64,000 bases of DNA from Ectopseudomonas chengduensis (GCF_015712065.1 NZ_JACFYZ010000004.1:1-64000); one strand, 5' to 3'. Counted from the first letter of the stretch, positions 29,057-38,900 are shown. Notes: generated by a model not told the origin, from the letters alone. Numbers and translations are program-made.

Positions 29057-29695
29057 ATGCAGACCGAAGACGAACAGATCGCGCAACTCAAGGACTGGTG
29101 GGATCGCAACGGCAAGCCTTTGTTGGCCGGCGGCGTACTGGCGCTGGTAGCCGTATTCGGCTGGCAGGGCTGGCAGAAGTATCAGGTCAATCAGGCGCAG
29201 AGCGCCTCGGTGATCTATCAGCAACTGCTGGAAACCGCACTGGACCCGGCCGGCAAGCCCGACGCCGCGAAGGTTGCCGAACTGGCCGGCAAGCTCGACA
29301 GCGAGTTTGGCGGTAGCCACTACGCCCAGTACGGCAGCCTGTTCGTCGCCAAGGTCGCCGTCGAGGCGGACCGCCTCGACGACGCCGCTGCAGCGCTGCA
29401 GCGCGTGCTCGACAAGCCTGCCGACGCCACCCTCGGTGAGCTGGCACGTCAGCGCCTGGCCCGTGTGCTGGCCGCGCAGGACAAGGCTGATGATGCGTTG
29501 AAACTGCTCGATGCCAAGGTCGAGGATGCCTTCCTCGCCAGCCGTGAAGAACTCAAGGGCGACCTGCTGGTACAGCTGGGTCGCAGTGATGACGCGCACG
29601 CTGCCTATCAGAAGGCCAAGGATGCGCTGGCCGAAGACGCCGCTGTTGGCGGTCTGCAGATGAAGCTGGACGACCTGGCAAAAGGGGATGCGTGA
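29057..29695 (+). CDS. yfgM: YfgM family tetratricopeptide protein (translocon ancillary subunit)
   Basis: A 212-aa inner membrane protein: a short cytoplasmic N-terminus (MQTEDEQIAQLKDWWDRNGK), one TM helix (LLAGGVLALVAVFGWQGW), and a periplasmic TPR domain. In E. coli YfgM joins PpiD at SecYEG and aids periplasmic folding. It sits between hisS and bamB as in E. coli; the bamB start follows within 5 bp of its stop. Confidence 0.93.
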   Translation: MQTEDEQIAQLKDWWDRNGKPLLAGGVLALVAVFGWQGWQKYQVNQAQSASVIYQQLLETALDPAGKPDAAKVAELAGKLDSEFGGSHYAQYGSLFVAKVAVEADRLDDAAAALQRVLDKPADATLGELARQRLARVLAAQDKADDALKLLDAKVEDAFLASREELKGDLLVQLGRSDDAHAAYQKAKDALAEDAAVGGLQMKLDDLAKGDA

Positions 29696-29699
29696 CGTG

Positions 29700-30839
29700 A
29701 TGCGTTGGAAGAATGCCGCACTGCTGGCTCTGGCCGTTCTGGCCGTGGGTTGCAGCAGCAATAGCAAGAAGGAACTGCCGCCCGCCGAGCTGACCAAATT
29801 CGACGAAGAAGTCGAGTTGCGCACCGAATGGAGCCGTTCTGTCGGTGACGGTCAGGGCGAAACCTTCAACATGCTGGTACCGGCCATCGATGGCGAGGTG
29901 ATCTACGCCGCCGACGTCGAAGGCCTGGTCATGGCCATGGACCGCACCAGCGGCAAGGTCATCTGGCGCAAGAAACTCGAAATCCCGGTTTCCGGCGCCA
30001 TCGGCGTCGGCTACGGCCAGGTGCTGGTAGGTACGCTCAAGGGCGAAGTGATCGCGCTCGACTCCAGCGACGGTGAAGAACAGTGGCGCTCGCGCGTGAC
30101 CAGCGAAGTGCTGGCTGCACCAGCGACCAATGGCGATATCGTCGTGGTGCAGACCCAGGACGATCGCCTGATTGCCTTCGATGCCAGCACCGGTAGCCAG
30201 CGCTGGATCGTCGAGAACACCCCGGCCGTACTGACCCTGCGTGGCACTGGCGCTCCGCTGGTGACCAACCGTCTGGTGGTCGCTGGCCTGTCCAGCGGCA
30301 AGGTGGTCGCGGTAGACGCCCAGCGCGGCCTGCCTGTCTGGGAGCAGCGCGTTGCCGTACCGCAAGGTCGTTCCGAACTGGAGCGCGTGGTGGATATCGA
30401 CGGCGGCCTGCTGTTGTCCGGCGGCACCGTCTACGCAGTGAGCTATCAGGGCCGTGTCGCGGCCATGGATCTGGAGTCCGGTCGCGTGCTGTGGCAACGC
30501 GAGGCATCCAGTTCGGTAGGCGTCGCTCAGGGCTTCGGTAACGTATACGTCAGCCATGCCAGTGGCACCGTCGAAGGTATCGACGAGCGTAGCGCTTCGG
30601 CTCTGTGGAGCAACGACTCCCTGGCGCGCCGTCAGTTGTCGGCACCGCAAGTGTTCTCCAGTTACGTGGCCGTGGGTGATGTGGAAGGCTATCTGCATCT
30701 GCTGAGCCAGGTCGATGGTCGTTTCGTCGGCCGTACCCGTATCGACAGTGATGGCCTGCGTGCCCAGCCGCTGGTGGTCGGGGATTGGCTGTACGTCTAC
30801 GGCAACAGCGGCAAGTTGGTGGCACTGACCATCAAATGA
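29700..30839 (+). CDS. bamB: outer membrane protein assembly factor BamB
   Basis: A lipoprotein of the BAM complex. The signal peptide ends in a lipobox LAVGC (Cys18 from ATG 29700), followed by an eight-bladed PQQ-like propeller with repeats such as GLVMAMDRTSGKVIWRKKLE and GEVIALDSSDGEEQWRSRV. GTG 29697 and ATG 29688 are alternative starts; ATG 29700 gives the best signal peptide. It is about 379 aa, the usual length. Confidence 0.96.
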   Translation: MRWKNAALLALAVLAVGCSSNSKKELPPAELTKFDEEVELRTEWSRSVGDGQGETFNMLVPAIDGEVIYAADVEGLVMAMDRTSGKVIWRKKLEIPVSGAIGVGYGQVLVGTLKGEVIALDSSDGEEQWRSRVTSEVLAAPATNGDIVVVQTQDDRLIAFDASTGSQRWIVENTPAVLTLRGTGAPLVTNRLVVAGLSSGKVVAVDAQRGLPVWEQRVAVPQGRSELERVVDIDGGLLLSGGTVYAVSYQGRVAAMDLESGRVLWQREASSSVGVAQGFGNVYVSHASGTVEGIDERSASALWSNDSLARRQLSAPQVFSSYVAVGDVEGYLHLLSQVDGRFVGRTRIDSDGLRAQPLVVGDWLYVYGNSGKLVALTIK

Positions 30840-30894
30840 ACCGACTATGCTGCATCCAGACCTGAGTCTTGGATGCAGCAGCGCAACAGATTCC

Positions 30895-30926
30895 GGCCGC
30901 TGCCCGTGCAGCGGCCTTTGCATTTT
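30895..30926 (+). terminator. stem-loop between bamB and der
   Basis: GGCCGCTGC/GCAGCGGCC (9-bp stem, loop CCGT) followed by TTTGCATTTT. A second stem, GCTGCATCC/GGATGCAGC, lies at 30849-30879. Together they could reduce read-through from bamB into der. Confidence 0.6.
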
Positions 30927-30952
30927 CTGAATTAACTCAAGTGGAGAGCCTG

Positions 30953-32431
30953 ATGGTTCCCGTAATTGCCCTGGTGGGCCGGCCGAACGTCGGCAAGTCC
31001 ACACTCTTCAACCGCCTGACCCGCAGCCGCGACGCCATCGTTGGCGACCTGTCCGGTCTGACCCGCGACCGCCAGTATGGCGAGGCGAAGTGGCAGGGGC
31101 GCACCTACATTGTGATCGACACCGGTGGTATTTCCGGTGACGAAGAAGGCATCGACGCGAAGATGGCCGAGCAGTCGCTGCAGGCCATCGAAGAGGCCGA
31201 CGCCGTGCTGTTCCTGGTGGACGCGCGCGCCGGCATGACCGCCTCCGACCAGATGATCGGCGAGCACCTGCGCCGTCGTAACAAGCAGAGCTTCCTGGTG
31301 GTGAACAAGGTCGACAACCTCGACGTCGACCTGGCTCGCGCCGAGTTCAGCCCCATGGGCCTGGGTGAGCCACTGGCGATTGCTGGTGCTCATGGTCGTG
31401 GCATCACCCAGATGCTCGAAGTGGTGCTCGGCGCTTTCCCCAAGGACGCTGGTGAGCCGGAAGAGGGCGCCGAAGAAGAGGAAGAAGTGCTGGAAGGCCA
31501 GGAGGCCAAGCGCATTCCCGGCCCGAGCGAGAAGGACGGTATCAAGCTGGCCATCATCGGCCGCCCCAACGTGGGCAAGTCGACGCTGGTCAACCGCATG
31601 CTCGGCGAAGAGCGAGTCATCGTCTATGACCAGGCCGGCACCACGCGCGACAGCATCTACATCCCGTTCGAGCGTGACGACGAGAAGTACACCCTGATCG
31701 ACACCGCCGGCGTGCGCCGTCGCGGCAAGATCTTTGAGGCCGTGGAGAAGTTCTCCGTGGTCAAGACGCTGCAGGCCATTCAGGACTCCAACGTCGTGGT
31801 GTTCGTCATGGACGCCCGCGAAGGCGTGGTCGATCATGACCTCAACCTGCTCGGCTTCGTGCTGGAAAGCGGCCGCGCCCTGGTCATCGCGCTGAACAAG
31901 TGGGATGGCATGGATCAGGGGCAGAAGGACTATGTGAAGACTGAGCTGGAGCGCCGGCTGTTCTTCGTCGACTTCGCCGATATCCACTTCATCTCCGCCC
32001 TGCACGGCACTGGCGTCGGCCATCTGTACAAGTCGGTGCAGGCCTCGTTCAAATCGGCCATCACCCGCTGGCCCACCAGCCGCCTGACGCAGATTCTCGA
32101 AGACGCCGTCAGCGACCATGCGCCGCCTCTGGTCAACGGTCGCCGCATCAAGTTGCGCTATGCCCACCTGGGCGGTGCCAACCCGCCGCTGATCGTGATT
32201 CACGGTAACCAGGTCGACGCGGTCCCACGTGCCTACTCCCGTTACCTGGAAAACACCTTCCGCCGTGTGCTGAAACTGGTCGGTACGCCGATCCGCATCG
32301 AGTACAAGGGCGGCGAGAACCCGTACGAGGGCAACAAGAACAAGCTCACCGACCGCCAGGTGAACAAGAAGCGCCGCCTCATGAGTCACCACAAGAAGGC
32401 CGAGAAGAAGCGCAAGGACAAGCGCAAGTAA
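30953..32431 (+). CDS. der: ribosome biogenesis GTPase Der (EngA)
   Basis: A GTPase with two tandem G domains needed for 50S assembly. GRPNVGKST occurs twice (about residues 8 and 203), with DTGGI/DTAGV switch II and NKVD/NKWD guanine motifs. A KH-like C-terminal domain and a Lys/Arg-rich tail ([20 protein letters not shown]) complete the 492-aa protein. An acidic linker ([15 protein letters not shown]) separates the G domains. The start is ATG 30953, after GGAGAG. Confidence 0.98.
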   Translation: MVPVIALVGRPNVGKSTLFNRLTRSRDAIVGDLSGLTRDRQYGEAKWQGRTYIVIDTGGISGDEEGIDAKMAEQSLQAIEEADAVLFLVDARAGMTASDQMIGEHLRRRNKQSFLVVNKVDNLDVDLARAEFSPMGLGEPLAIAGAHGRGITQMLEVVLGAFPKDAGEPEEGAEEEEEVLEGQEAKRIPGPSEKDGIKLAIIGRPNVGKSTLVNRMLGEERVIVYDQAGTTRDSIYIPFERDDEKYTLIDTAGVRRRGKIFEAVEKFSVVKTLQAIQDSNVVVFVMDAREGVVDHDLNLLGFVLESGRALVIALNKWDGMDQGQKDYVKTELERRLFFVDFADIHFISALHGTGVGHLYKSVQASFKSAITRWPTSRLTQILEDAVSDHAPPLVNGRRIKLRYAHLGGANPPLIVIHGNQVDAVPRAYSRYLENTFRRVLKLVGTPIRIEYKGGENPYEGNKNKLTDRQVNKKRRLMSHHKKAEKKRKDKRK

Positions 32432-32573
32432 TCTCTGCCGCACCGTGCACGTCGAAGATCGTTCGGCGTGCACGGCATAAGCTTCCAGCTCTTTTTCATA
32501 AGTGCTGCGGGTGCCGTCTATGGCGCCCTTCGGCTATCCTCGCGGCTTGCCTAGTTCTTCGTAGGAAGTCGCG

Positions 32574-33722
32574 ATGCTCGTCAGCAAATTGCCCAACGTT
32601 GGCACCACCATCTTCACGCGGATGTCCCAGCTCGCTCTGGAGACTGGCGCGATCAATCTGTCCCAGGGCTTCCCTGATTTCGACGGGCCGCAGGCGCTGC
32701 GCGAAGCCGTGGCGCGCCATGTCATGGAAGGGCGCAACCAGTATTCGCCGATGACCGGGCTGCCTAGTCTGCGTCAGCAGGTGGCGGCGAAGATCGCCCG
32801 CAGCTATGGCGTGCAGCGCGATTCTGACAGCGAGATCACCATTACCCCCGGTGCTACCGAGGCGATCTTTTGCGCGGTACAGGCGCTGATCCGTCCGGGT
32901 GATGAAGCCATCGTGCTCGACCCTTGTTACGACAGCTACGAGCCGTCGGTGGAACTGGCCGGTGGTCGTTGCGTGCATGTGCCGCTGGCATTGCCGGATT
33001 TCGCCGTGGACTGGCAGCGCCTGAGTGATGCCATCAGCCCGCGTACTCGACTGATCTTCCTCAACTCCCCGCACAACCCCAGTGGTGCGCTGCTGACCCG
33101 TGCCGATCTGGACAAGCTGGCCGAGCTGATTCGTGGCCGCGATATCCATGTGATCAGCGACGAGGTCTACGAGCATCTGATCTATGACGGCCAGCGTCAT
33201 GCCAGCGTGCTGGCCCACGAAGAGCTGTATCAGCGCGCCTTCGTGGTCAGCTCTTTCGGCAAGACCTATCACGTGACTGGCTGGAAGACTGGCTACGTGG
33301 TGGCGCCGCCGGCACTGACCGCGGAACTGCGCAAGATCCACCAGTACGTGAACTTCTGCGGTGTGACGCCGCTGCAGTTCGCACTGGCCGACTTCATGGC
33401 CGCGCACCCCGAGCATGTCGAAGAGCTGCCGGCCTTCTACCAGGCCAAGCGCGACCTGTTCTGCGACCTGCTGGCTGGCTCGCGCTTCACCTTCACCCGC
33501 GCTCCGGGGACCTATTTCCAGTTGGCCGACTATTCGGCCATTCGCCCCGATCTGGACGACGTGGCCATGGCCGAGTGGCTGACGCGTGAGCACGGCGTGG
33601 CGGCGATCCCGGTGTCGGTGTTCTACCAGTCGGCGCCCGAGGATATGCGCCTGGTGCGCTTCTGCTTCGCCAAGCGTGAAGAAACCCTGCGCCAGGCCGC
33701 CGAGAAGCTCAGTGCGGTGTGA
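32574..33722 (+). CDS. PLP-dependent aminotransferase, methionine/glutamine-type (YbdL-like)
   Basis: A 382-aa fold type I aminotransferase. Features include INLSQGFPDFDGP near the N-terminus, NQYSPMTGLPSLRQQ, FLNSPHNPSGALL, the PLP lysine in SSFGKTYHVTGWKTGY, and a C-terminal Arg in DMRLVRFCFAKREE. Close relatives use methionine, aromatic amino acids or glutamine as donors. The omega-amidase-like gene 70 bp downstream suggests a glutamine transaminase-omega-amidase pair that recycles 4-methylthio-2-oxobutanoate to methionine. That pathway is established for such pairs; its use here is inferred. Confidence 0.88.
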   Translation: MLVSKLPNVGTTIFTRMSQLALETGAINLSQGFPDFDGPQALREAVARHVMEGRNQYSPMTGLPSLRQQVAAKIARSYGVQRDSDSEITITPGATEAIFCAVQALIRPGDEAIVLDPCYDSYEPSVELAGGRCVHVPLALPDFAVDWQRLSDAISPRTRLIFLNSPHNPSGALLTRADLDKLAELIRGRDIHVISDEVYEHLIYDGQRHASVLAHEELYQRAFVVSSFGKTYHVTGWKTGYVVAPPALTAELRKIHQYVNFCGVTPLQFALADFMAAHPEHVEELPAFYQAKRDLFCDLLAGSRFTFTRAPGTYFQLADYSAIRPDLDDVAMAEWLTREHGVAAIPVSVFYQSAPEDMRLVRFCFAKREETLRQAAEKLSAV

Positions 33723-33724
33723 GG

Positions 33725-33777
33725 GTAGGGCGGGTGTAACCCGCCTGTAAGGAGTTGGCGGGTTTCACCCGCCCTAC
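33725..33777. repeat. REP-like nested palindrome
   Basis: GTAGGGCGGGTGTAACCCGCC at 33725-33745 and its inverse at 33757-33777 with one mismatch. Each arm is itself palindromic (GGCGGGT/ACCCGCC). It lies between the aminotransferase and amidohydrolase genes and resembles REP pairs scattered in Pseudomonas genomes. As RNA it could stabilise or attenuate the shared transcript. Confidence 0.8.
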
Positions 33778-33794
33778 GGCGAACGAGGTGCCCA

Positions 33795-34577
33795 ATGAGC
33801 GACAAACCCGATCTCGAACTGGCTCTGATCCAGACCACCCTGGCCTGGCATGATCCAGCGGCCAACCGTGAACACTTTCAAGCACTGCTGGAGCAGGCGC
33901 GTGGCGCTGATCTGGTGATCCTGCCGGAGATGTTCAGCACAGGTTTTTCCATGGAGTCAGCCGAGCTGGCCGAGCCCGAGGATGGCCCCAGCAGCGTCTG
34001 GCTGCGCGAGCAGGCGCAGCGTATCGATGCGGTGATCTGCGGCAGCCTGATCATCCAGGCGGCCGACGGCAGCTACCGCAATCGCCTGCTCTGGGCAGGC
34101 CCGAACGGCTCGTTGGCGCATTACGACAAGCGCCACCTGTTTCGCATGGCCGGTGAGCACAAGCATTACAGCGCCGGTAGCGAGCAGGTCGTGCTGGAGC
34201 TCAAGGGCTGGCGCGTGCGCCCGCTGATTTGTTACGACCTGCGCTTCCCGGTCTGGAGTCGCGATGCGGGTGGCACTGATCTGCTGCTGTATACCGCCAA
34301 TTGGCCGGGGGCGCGTCGCCAGCACTGGAACCGCCTGCTGCCAGCGCGAGCCATCGAGAACCTGTGTTATGTCGCGGCTGTGAACCGCGTCGGCGAGGAC
34401 GGCAAGGGCCACGGATATACTGGCGATTCTCAGGTACTGGATTTCCAGGGCGAGACCCTGCTGGCGGCAGGCGATGGTGATGGTGTGTTCCGCGCCCGGC
34501 TGTCGAGCGAGGCACTGGCTGCCTACCGCGAGCGCTTCCCCGCACACCTGGACGCCGATGCCTTCACCTTGAACTGA
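33795..34577 (+). CDS. carbon-nitrogen hydrolase, omega-amidase (YafV-like)
   Basis: A 260-aa nitrilase-superfamily amidase with the Glu-Lys-Cys triad: Glu in VILPEMFSTGF, Lys in YDKRHLFRMAGEH, and Cys in RPLICYDLRFPVWSR. Length and the motif FRMAGEHKHYSAG fit YafV/Nit2-type omega-amidases, which hydrolyse 2-oxoglutaramate to 2-oxoglutarate and ammonia. This removes the product of glutamine transamination and makes the reaction of the upstream aminotransferase effectively irreversible. Confidence 0.88.
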   Translation: MSDKPDLELALIQTTLAWHDPAANREHFQALLEQARGADLVILPEMFSTGFSMESAELAEPEDGPSSVWLREQAQRIDAVICGSLIIQAADGSYRNRLLWAGPNGSLAHYDKRHLFRMAGEHKHYSAGSEQVVLELKGWRVRPLICYDLRFPVWSRDAGGTDLLLYTANWPGARRQHWNRLLPARAIENLCYVAAVNRVGEDGKGHGYTGDSQVLDFQGETLLAAGDGDGVFRARLSSEALAAYRERFPAHLDADAFTLN

Positions 34578-34588
34578 TCAGGAGCTAC

Positions 34589-35050
34589 ATGAACATGGAC
34601 GTACAGCAGAGCAATCCCTTCCAGCCTCCGCAGGCCGACCTGCAGCAGGCCACCACCAATCAGTCGCCGCTCTACAGCGTCGCGGGTGTTGGCCTGGCGA
34701 CCTTCATCGGCACGCCGCTGGCTGGCGCCTGGCTGTTGGCGCATAACCTGCAGCTGCTCGGCAAGGCGGATCGAGTGGCGATGGTCTGGGGCATTTCCGT
34801 CTTCCTGCTGGTGGTTACCTTGGTCCTGGCTTTCGTCTTGCCGGAGGAGGTGCCCGCCATGCCGTTCGCCATCGCACAGTTGATGGCGATGATCATGTTT
34901 GCCAAGAGCCTCATGGAAGCCGATCTCAAGCAGCATGCCGAGGCCGGTGGTGCATTTCTGTCCAACTGGCGGGCGGTGGGTATCGGTCTGATGTTCACCC
35001 TCGGCCTGGCCGCGCTGATGTTCGCGGTGCTGATGATTTTCGATGTCTGA
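34589..35050 (+). CDS. hypothetical multi-pass membrane protein (153 aa)
   Basis: Not recognised. A soluble, Gln/Pro-rich N-terminus (NPFQPPQADLQQ) precedes about four hydrophobic helices: VAGVGLATFIGTPLAGAWLL, VWGISVFLLVVTLVLAFVL, MPFAIAQLMAMIMFAKSLM and AVGIGLMFTLGLAALMFAVL. NPF/NPY-QxPxA beginnings are frequent in small uncharacterised membrane proteins. It follows the amidase gene by 11 bp with AGGAG before the ATG, so it is probably cotranscribed. Confidence 0.75.
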   Translation: MNMDVQQSNPFQPPQADLQQATTNQSPLYSVAGVGLATFIGTPLAGAWLLAHNLQLLGKADRVAMVWGISVFLLVVTLVLAFVLPEEVPAMPFAIAQLMAMIMFAKSLMEADLKQHAEAGGAFLSNWRAVGIGLMFTLGLAALMFAVLMIFDV

Positions 35051-35300
35051 GCAATCCGTACCCTGAGCCTTCTTTAGGACATCCGCTTCTACAACGTTCT
35101 AGTCGCAGTGTCTTGAGTGTTACCAAGACCCATGGCAGCGGTGTCGATACCGGGTGAAGGCAATTCGCCAATAAATTCCGGACGGCCGCGTGCTTTGCTT
35201 CTAGCATTAGCGGCGCAGGGATGCGTCGATAGAAGTGGGTACAGGCTTGGTCCTGGTTGTTGTCGCTCCCTGCCCAACATGAACGCAAGGAGCGAAAGCA
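35051..35300. other. intergenic region, no gene seen
   Basis: 250 bp between the membrane protein gene and the secreted repeat-protein gene. I see no convincing ORF, strong hairpin or repeat. It probably holds the promoter of the downstream gene, whose ribosome site AAGGAG lies at 35289-35294. Confidence 0.4.
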
Positions 35301-37013
35301 ATGCACAAGATACTCATGGCGCTGGGCACCTGCCTGGCGATGAGCCCGTTGATGGCCGCTACATACTGCGATAGTCGGGGTAATAGTGGCAGTGAATGGA
35401 TCGCTGGCGTCGGCGTCAATGGCGCGACCCAGAGCTCCGGTAGCGATGGTGGCTACCTGAACGCCACTGGCAAACCGCCTTTCCAACTGACGGGCCAAGA
35501 TGACCGTCTCGAACTTCGTCCAGGCTTCCGTAACGCCCAGTACGTTGAGAACTGGGGTGCCTGGATCGACTTCAACCAGAACGGCAGTTTCGAGGCGAGC
35601 GAGAAGGTGATGGTCGCTCAGGGAAGTACCCTCGTCTCTGCCCCCATCACGGTCCCCTCCGGAGTCGCCGGTACAACCCGTATGCGGGTGCAAATGCGCT
35701 GGGGCGCTGCAGCCCAGCCCTGTGGAAGCTTCGGATATGGTGAAACCGAGGACTACCTAGTCAAGCTGCCGGACGGTTCTGCGCAGTCGGCGTTGCCCTA
35801 CAGTCTCATTCTGGAGCCAGGTTTCTGGGTGTCCCGTAGCGGCGACCTGGGGGACAAGCTGACCCTGGTGATCGAGCAGGACGGAAAACGTGTGCTCGGT
35901 CGCAACGCTGCCGGCCATCTACGTGACAGGTACTGGAACAACGTAACAGGCAATCGCTACCGAGTCTGGCTGGAAAGCTACATCGACGGTGGCTACAAGG
36001 TCGTTTCGAATATCGTGGGCTATCAGCCCGGCATGACCGACCGCGTTCTGTTGAGCCGCGATGCCAACCAGGGCAGCATCAGTCCGTCGGCCGCTTTCCA
36101 GGGGAACTGGGCGATCGCTCGTCAGGGCGGAGAGGTCTTGCGTCAGCCCGCCCAGGCTGGCGTGCCGCTGCAATTCGCCTTCACCTATGGCGAGCGCTAT
36201 CAGGTATGGGCTGAGGCCAGTGTGAACGGCAAGGACGAGTCGATCTCGGTTCCGCTCAGCTTTCGCGAAGGCTTTCCTTCTCGTTACATCGACCTGGAGG
36301 TCGAGGCGGACTTTCTGTTGCGCCACGATGGCCCTGTCGGCATCCCGTTGAACTGGGTGATCCGTGAGGACGGTGTGGAGGTGCTGCGCCAGCCCACCGG
36401 TGGTGCTGCGCAACTGCGCTATCCGTTTCAGCAAGGCCGCACGTACAAGGTCTGGATAGAACAGGCCGTTGGCGGCGAGTTGGTGCAAGTCTCAGATGCC
36501 GAGTACTTTTCGCCGGGGCTCACGGACCTCTATCAGCTGACCATCGGTGACAATCGCCAGATCACTCGTAGCGGCAACCTCGGTGACGGCTTGACCTGGG
36601 TGATCGAGGAGGAGGGCGACGTCGTTCTGGAGCGTAATGCCGCGAACGAGCTGACCTATACCCACTATCGATTCGACCCCGCCAAAGGCTACCGCGTATG
36701 GTTGACTCGCTTCGAGAATGGCTACTACCAGCGTGTTTCCAACGTGGTGCGCTATGGTCGGGCTGCCGAGGACTATCTGCCGCTTTACCAACTGACGGTG
36801 GATGCCAACCAGATCCTGACGCGCTCTGCGGGGACGCACACCATGCTGACCTGGGTGATCGAACAGGACGGCAGCATCGTGCTGGAGCGCTTGGCGGAAA
36901 ACGAGCTGAGCTACCGCTACTATGCGTACAGTGCGAACAAGCGCTACCGCTCCTGGCTGAAGGCCTACATTGACGGGCACTACCAACGTGTTTCGCCGGT
37001 GGTCAGCTACTGA
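35301..37013 (+). CDS. secreted GEVED-domain protein with five about 75-aa repeats (570 aa)
   Basis: A signal peptide (MHKILMALGTCLAMSPLMA) is followed by a GEVED-type beta domain (about 21-160). That domain contains AWIDFNQNGSFEASEKVM, VPSGVAGTTRMRVQMRW, CGSFGYGETEDYLVKL and two Cys. Five beta-rich repeats follow at about 167-242, 249-320, 330-403, 410-484 and 496-570. The units share a core like LTWVIEQDG, VLERxAxNEL and YRVWLxxYIDGxYQRVSxVV; units 1, 4 and 5 are most alike. GEVED domains occur in secreted enzymes and adhesins. No catalytic domain, sorting signal or membrane anchor is seen, so an extracellular binding or structural role is possible. Confidence 0.8.
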   Translation: MHKILMALGTCLAMSPLMAATYCDSRGNSGSEWIAGVGVNGATQSSGSDGGYLNATGKPPFQLTGQDDRLELRPGFRNAQYVENWGAWIDFNQNGSFEASEKVMVAQGSTLVSAPITVPSGVAGTTRMRVQMRWGAAAQPCGSFGYGETEDYLVKLPDGSAQSALPYSLILEPGFWVSRSGDLGDKLTLVIEQDGKRVLGRNAAGHLRDRYWNNVTGNRYRVWLESYIDGGYKVVSNIVGYQPGMTDRVLLSRDANQGSISPSAAFQGNWAIARQGGEVLRQPAQAGVPLQFAFTYGERYQVWAEASVNGKDESISVPLSFREGFPSRYIDLEVEADFLLRHDGPVGIPLNWVIREDGVEVLRQPTGGAAQLRYPFQQGRTYKVWIEQAVGGELVQVSDAEYFSPGLTDLYQLTIGDNRQITRSGNLGDGLTWVIEEEGDVVLERNAANELTYTHYRFDPAKGYRVWLTRFENGYYQRVSNVVRYGRAAEDYLPLYQLTVDANQILTRSAGTHTMLTWVIEQDGSIVLERLAENELSYRYYAYSANKRYRSWLKAYIDGHYQRVSPVVSY

Positions 37014-37025
37014 TCCGAGCTTTTC

Positions 37026-37069
37026 CTGAAACGAAGAACCCCGCCAATTAGCGGGGTTCTTCGTTTCAG
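37026..37069. terminator. bidirectional terminator with a 19-bp perfect stem
   Basis: CTGAAACGAAGAACCCCGC and its exact inverse surround loop CAATTA. It separates the convergent secreted repeat-protein gene (+) and leuA (-). The GAAGAACCCCGC core with T-rich 3' arm is a typical Pseudomonas terminator. Confidence 0.85.
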
Positions 37070-37080
37070 CGTGGTTGCTT

Positions 37081-38757
37081 TCAGGCTGCTTCGGTCTTCA
37101 GTTCCGCCTGCTTGACGGCGCGGTTGAGTGCGCTGAACAGAGCGCGGAAGCTGGCGGTGGTGATGTTCTCGTCGATACCGATGCCGTGCAGCGGGCGCTG
37201 GCCGTCCAGACGGATCTCGATGTAAGAGGCTGCTTTGGCGCTGGCCCCCGCACCGATGGCGTGCTCGTGGTAATCCATGATTTCCACGGACACCGGCAAG
37301 CTCGACACGAGCGCTTCCAGCGGACCCTTGCCTGAGCCCTTCCAGTGTTGCTCCTGGCCGTCTACCTGGATCTTCAGCTCGACACTGCTGTCGCCATTCT
37401 CTTCCTGCAGGCGATGACCTTTCAGGGTGTAGGGGCTGCGCGCTTGCAGGTACTCGGTTTCGAGCAACTGATGGATCTGCGCGGCAGTCATTTCCAGGCC
37501 GAGGCGATCGGTTTCACGCTGTACCACCTGGCTGAACTCGATCTGCATGCGCCGTGGCAGGCTGATGCCGTATTCCTGCTCGAGCAGGAAGGTGATGCCG
37601 CCCTTGCCGGACTGACTGTTCACGCGGATCACCGCCTCGTAGTCGCGGCCGATATCGGCCGGGTCGATCGGCAGGTAGGGCACTTCCCAGAGAGCATCTT
37701 GCTTCTGCTGGGCGAAGCCCTTGCGGATGGCGTCCTGGTGCGAGCCGGAGAAGGCGGTGTGCACCAGATCGCCGACATACGGGTGGCGCGGGTGCACCGG
37801 GATCTGGTTGCAATCCTCGACCACCTTGCGCACGGCGTCGATGTCGGAGAAGTCCAGTTCGGGGTTCACGCCCTGGGTGTAGAGGTTCAGCGCCAGGGTC
37901 ACCAGGCAGACGTTGCCGGTGCGCTCGCCGTTACCGAACAGGCAGCCTTCGACGCGGTCGGCGCCAGCCATGACGGCCAGTTCCGAGGCTGCGACGCCGG
38001 TGCCACGGTCATTGTGGGTGTGCACGCTGATCAGCACGCTGTCGCGGCGGTCGACGTGACGACCGAACCACTCGATCTGGTCGGCGTAGTTGTTCGGTGT
38101 GGCGCACTCGATGGTGGCGGGCAGGTTGAGAATCAGCTTGTTAGCCGGGGTCGGCTGGAACACACCGATCACCGCGTTGCACACCTCGACGGCAAAATCG
38201 ATCTCGGTGCTGCTGAACACTTCCGGCGAGTACTCGAAGCCCCACTGGGTTTCCGGTGCAGCCTCGGCCAGGCGCTTGATGGTGGTGCCAGCGGCCACGG
38301 CGATGGCTTTGACGCCAGCCTTGTCCTGATTGAAGACAATCTTGCGGAAGCTTGGCGCACACGCGTTGTAGTAGTGGACGATGGCCTTCTTGGCGCCTTT
38401 GAGCGACTCGAAGGTACGCTCGATAAGGTCGTCACGGGCCTGGGTCAGCACCTGGATGGTGACGTCGTCGGGGATGTGGCCGCCTTCGATCAGCTCGCGG
38501 ACGAAGTCGAAGTCGGTCTGCGAGGCGGACGGGAAGCCCACTTCGATTTCCTTCAGGCCCACTGCGACCAGGCACTTGAAGAAGCGCATCTTCTTCTCGG
38601 CATCCATCGGCTCGATCAGCGACTGGTTACCGTCACGCAGGTCGGTCGACAGCCAGATCGGCGCCTTGTCGATGATCTTGTCCGGCCAGGTGCGGTCCGG
38701 AATCTGGATCTGGGTGAACGGACGGTATTTCTTCGATGGGTCTTTGAGCATGGTCAT
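37081..38757 (-). CDS. leuA: 2-isopropylmalate synthase
   Basis: LeuA condenses acetyl-CoA with 2-oxoisovalerate, the first step of leucine synthesis. This is the 558-aa form found in Pseudomonas: [20 protein letters not shown] (metal and substrate site), [32 protein letters not shown] and NGERTGN, then a C-terminal regulatory domain (about 430-558) for leucine feedback. ATG 38757 or the in-frame ATG two codons later are possible starts. A leucine-rich leader ORF lies upstream at 38816-38890. Confidence 0.97.
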   Translation of the reverse strand: MTMLKDPSKKYRPFTQIQIPDRTWPDKIIDKAPIWLSTDLRDGNQSLIEPMDAEKKMRFFKCLVAVGLKEIEVGFPSASQTDFDFVRELIEGGHIPDDVTIQVLTQARDDLIERTFESLKGAKKAIVHYYNACAPSFRKIVFNQDKAGVKAIAVAAGTTIKRLAEAAPETQWGFEYSPEVFSSTEIDFAVEVCNAVIGVFQPTPANKLILNLPATIECATPNNYADQIEWFGRHVDRRDSVLISVHTHNDRGTGVAASELAVMAGADRVEGCLFGNGERTGNVCLVTLALNLYTQGVNPELDFSDIDAVRKVVEDCNQIPVHPRHPYVGDLVHTAFSGSHQDAIRKGFAQQKQDALWEVPYLPIDPADIGRDYEAVIRVNSQSGKGGITFLLEQEYGISLPRRMQIEFSQVVQRETDRLGLEMTAAQIHQLLETEYLQARSPYTLKGHRLQEENGDSSVELKIQVDGQEQHWKGSGKGPLEALVSSLPVSVEIMDYHEHAIGAGASAKAASYIEIRLDGQRPLHGIGIDENITTASFRALFSALNRAVKQAELKTEAA

Positions 38758-38815
38758 GAGAGGGTCCTGCGAAATGGGAGTCGAACACGAGGCCGGGCGG
38801 CCATGAAAGCGGGTT

Positions 38816-38890
38816 TCAGGCGGGGCTTCGCAGTCGCGGGCTGACCAGTCGCAGGCATGCGAGCTGGCGGACGAGAAAGATGTTTTTCAT
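38816..38890 (-). CDS. leucine-rich leader peptide upstream of leuA (24 aa)
   Basis: ATG 38890 to TGA 38816 encodes 24 residues beginning [20 protein letters not shown], with five Leu and five Arg. It ends 58 bp before leuA on the same strand. Leader peptides rich in the regulated amino acid are the classic mark of attenuation. I do not see a textbook terminator with a T-tract between it and leuA, so the mechanism could instead involve translational coupling or Rho. Confidence 0.5.
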   Translation of the reverse strand: MKNIFLVRQLACLRLVSPRLRSPA

Positions 38891-38900
38891 GTGGGCACCC

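Noticed and set aside
32443-32475. hairpin after der as terminator
   Set aside because: The CCGTGCACG/CGTGCACGG stem is perfect, but no T-run follows for over 15 bases, so intrinsic termination is doubtful.
37345-38844. 499-aa open frame antisense to leuA
   Set aside because: It is a shadow of the well-conserved leuA reading frame.
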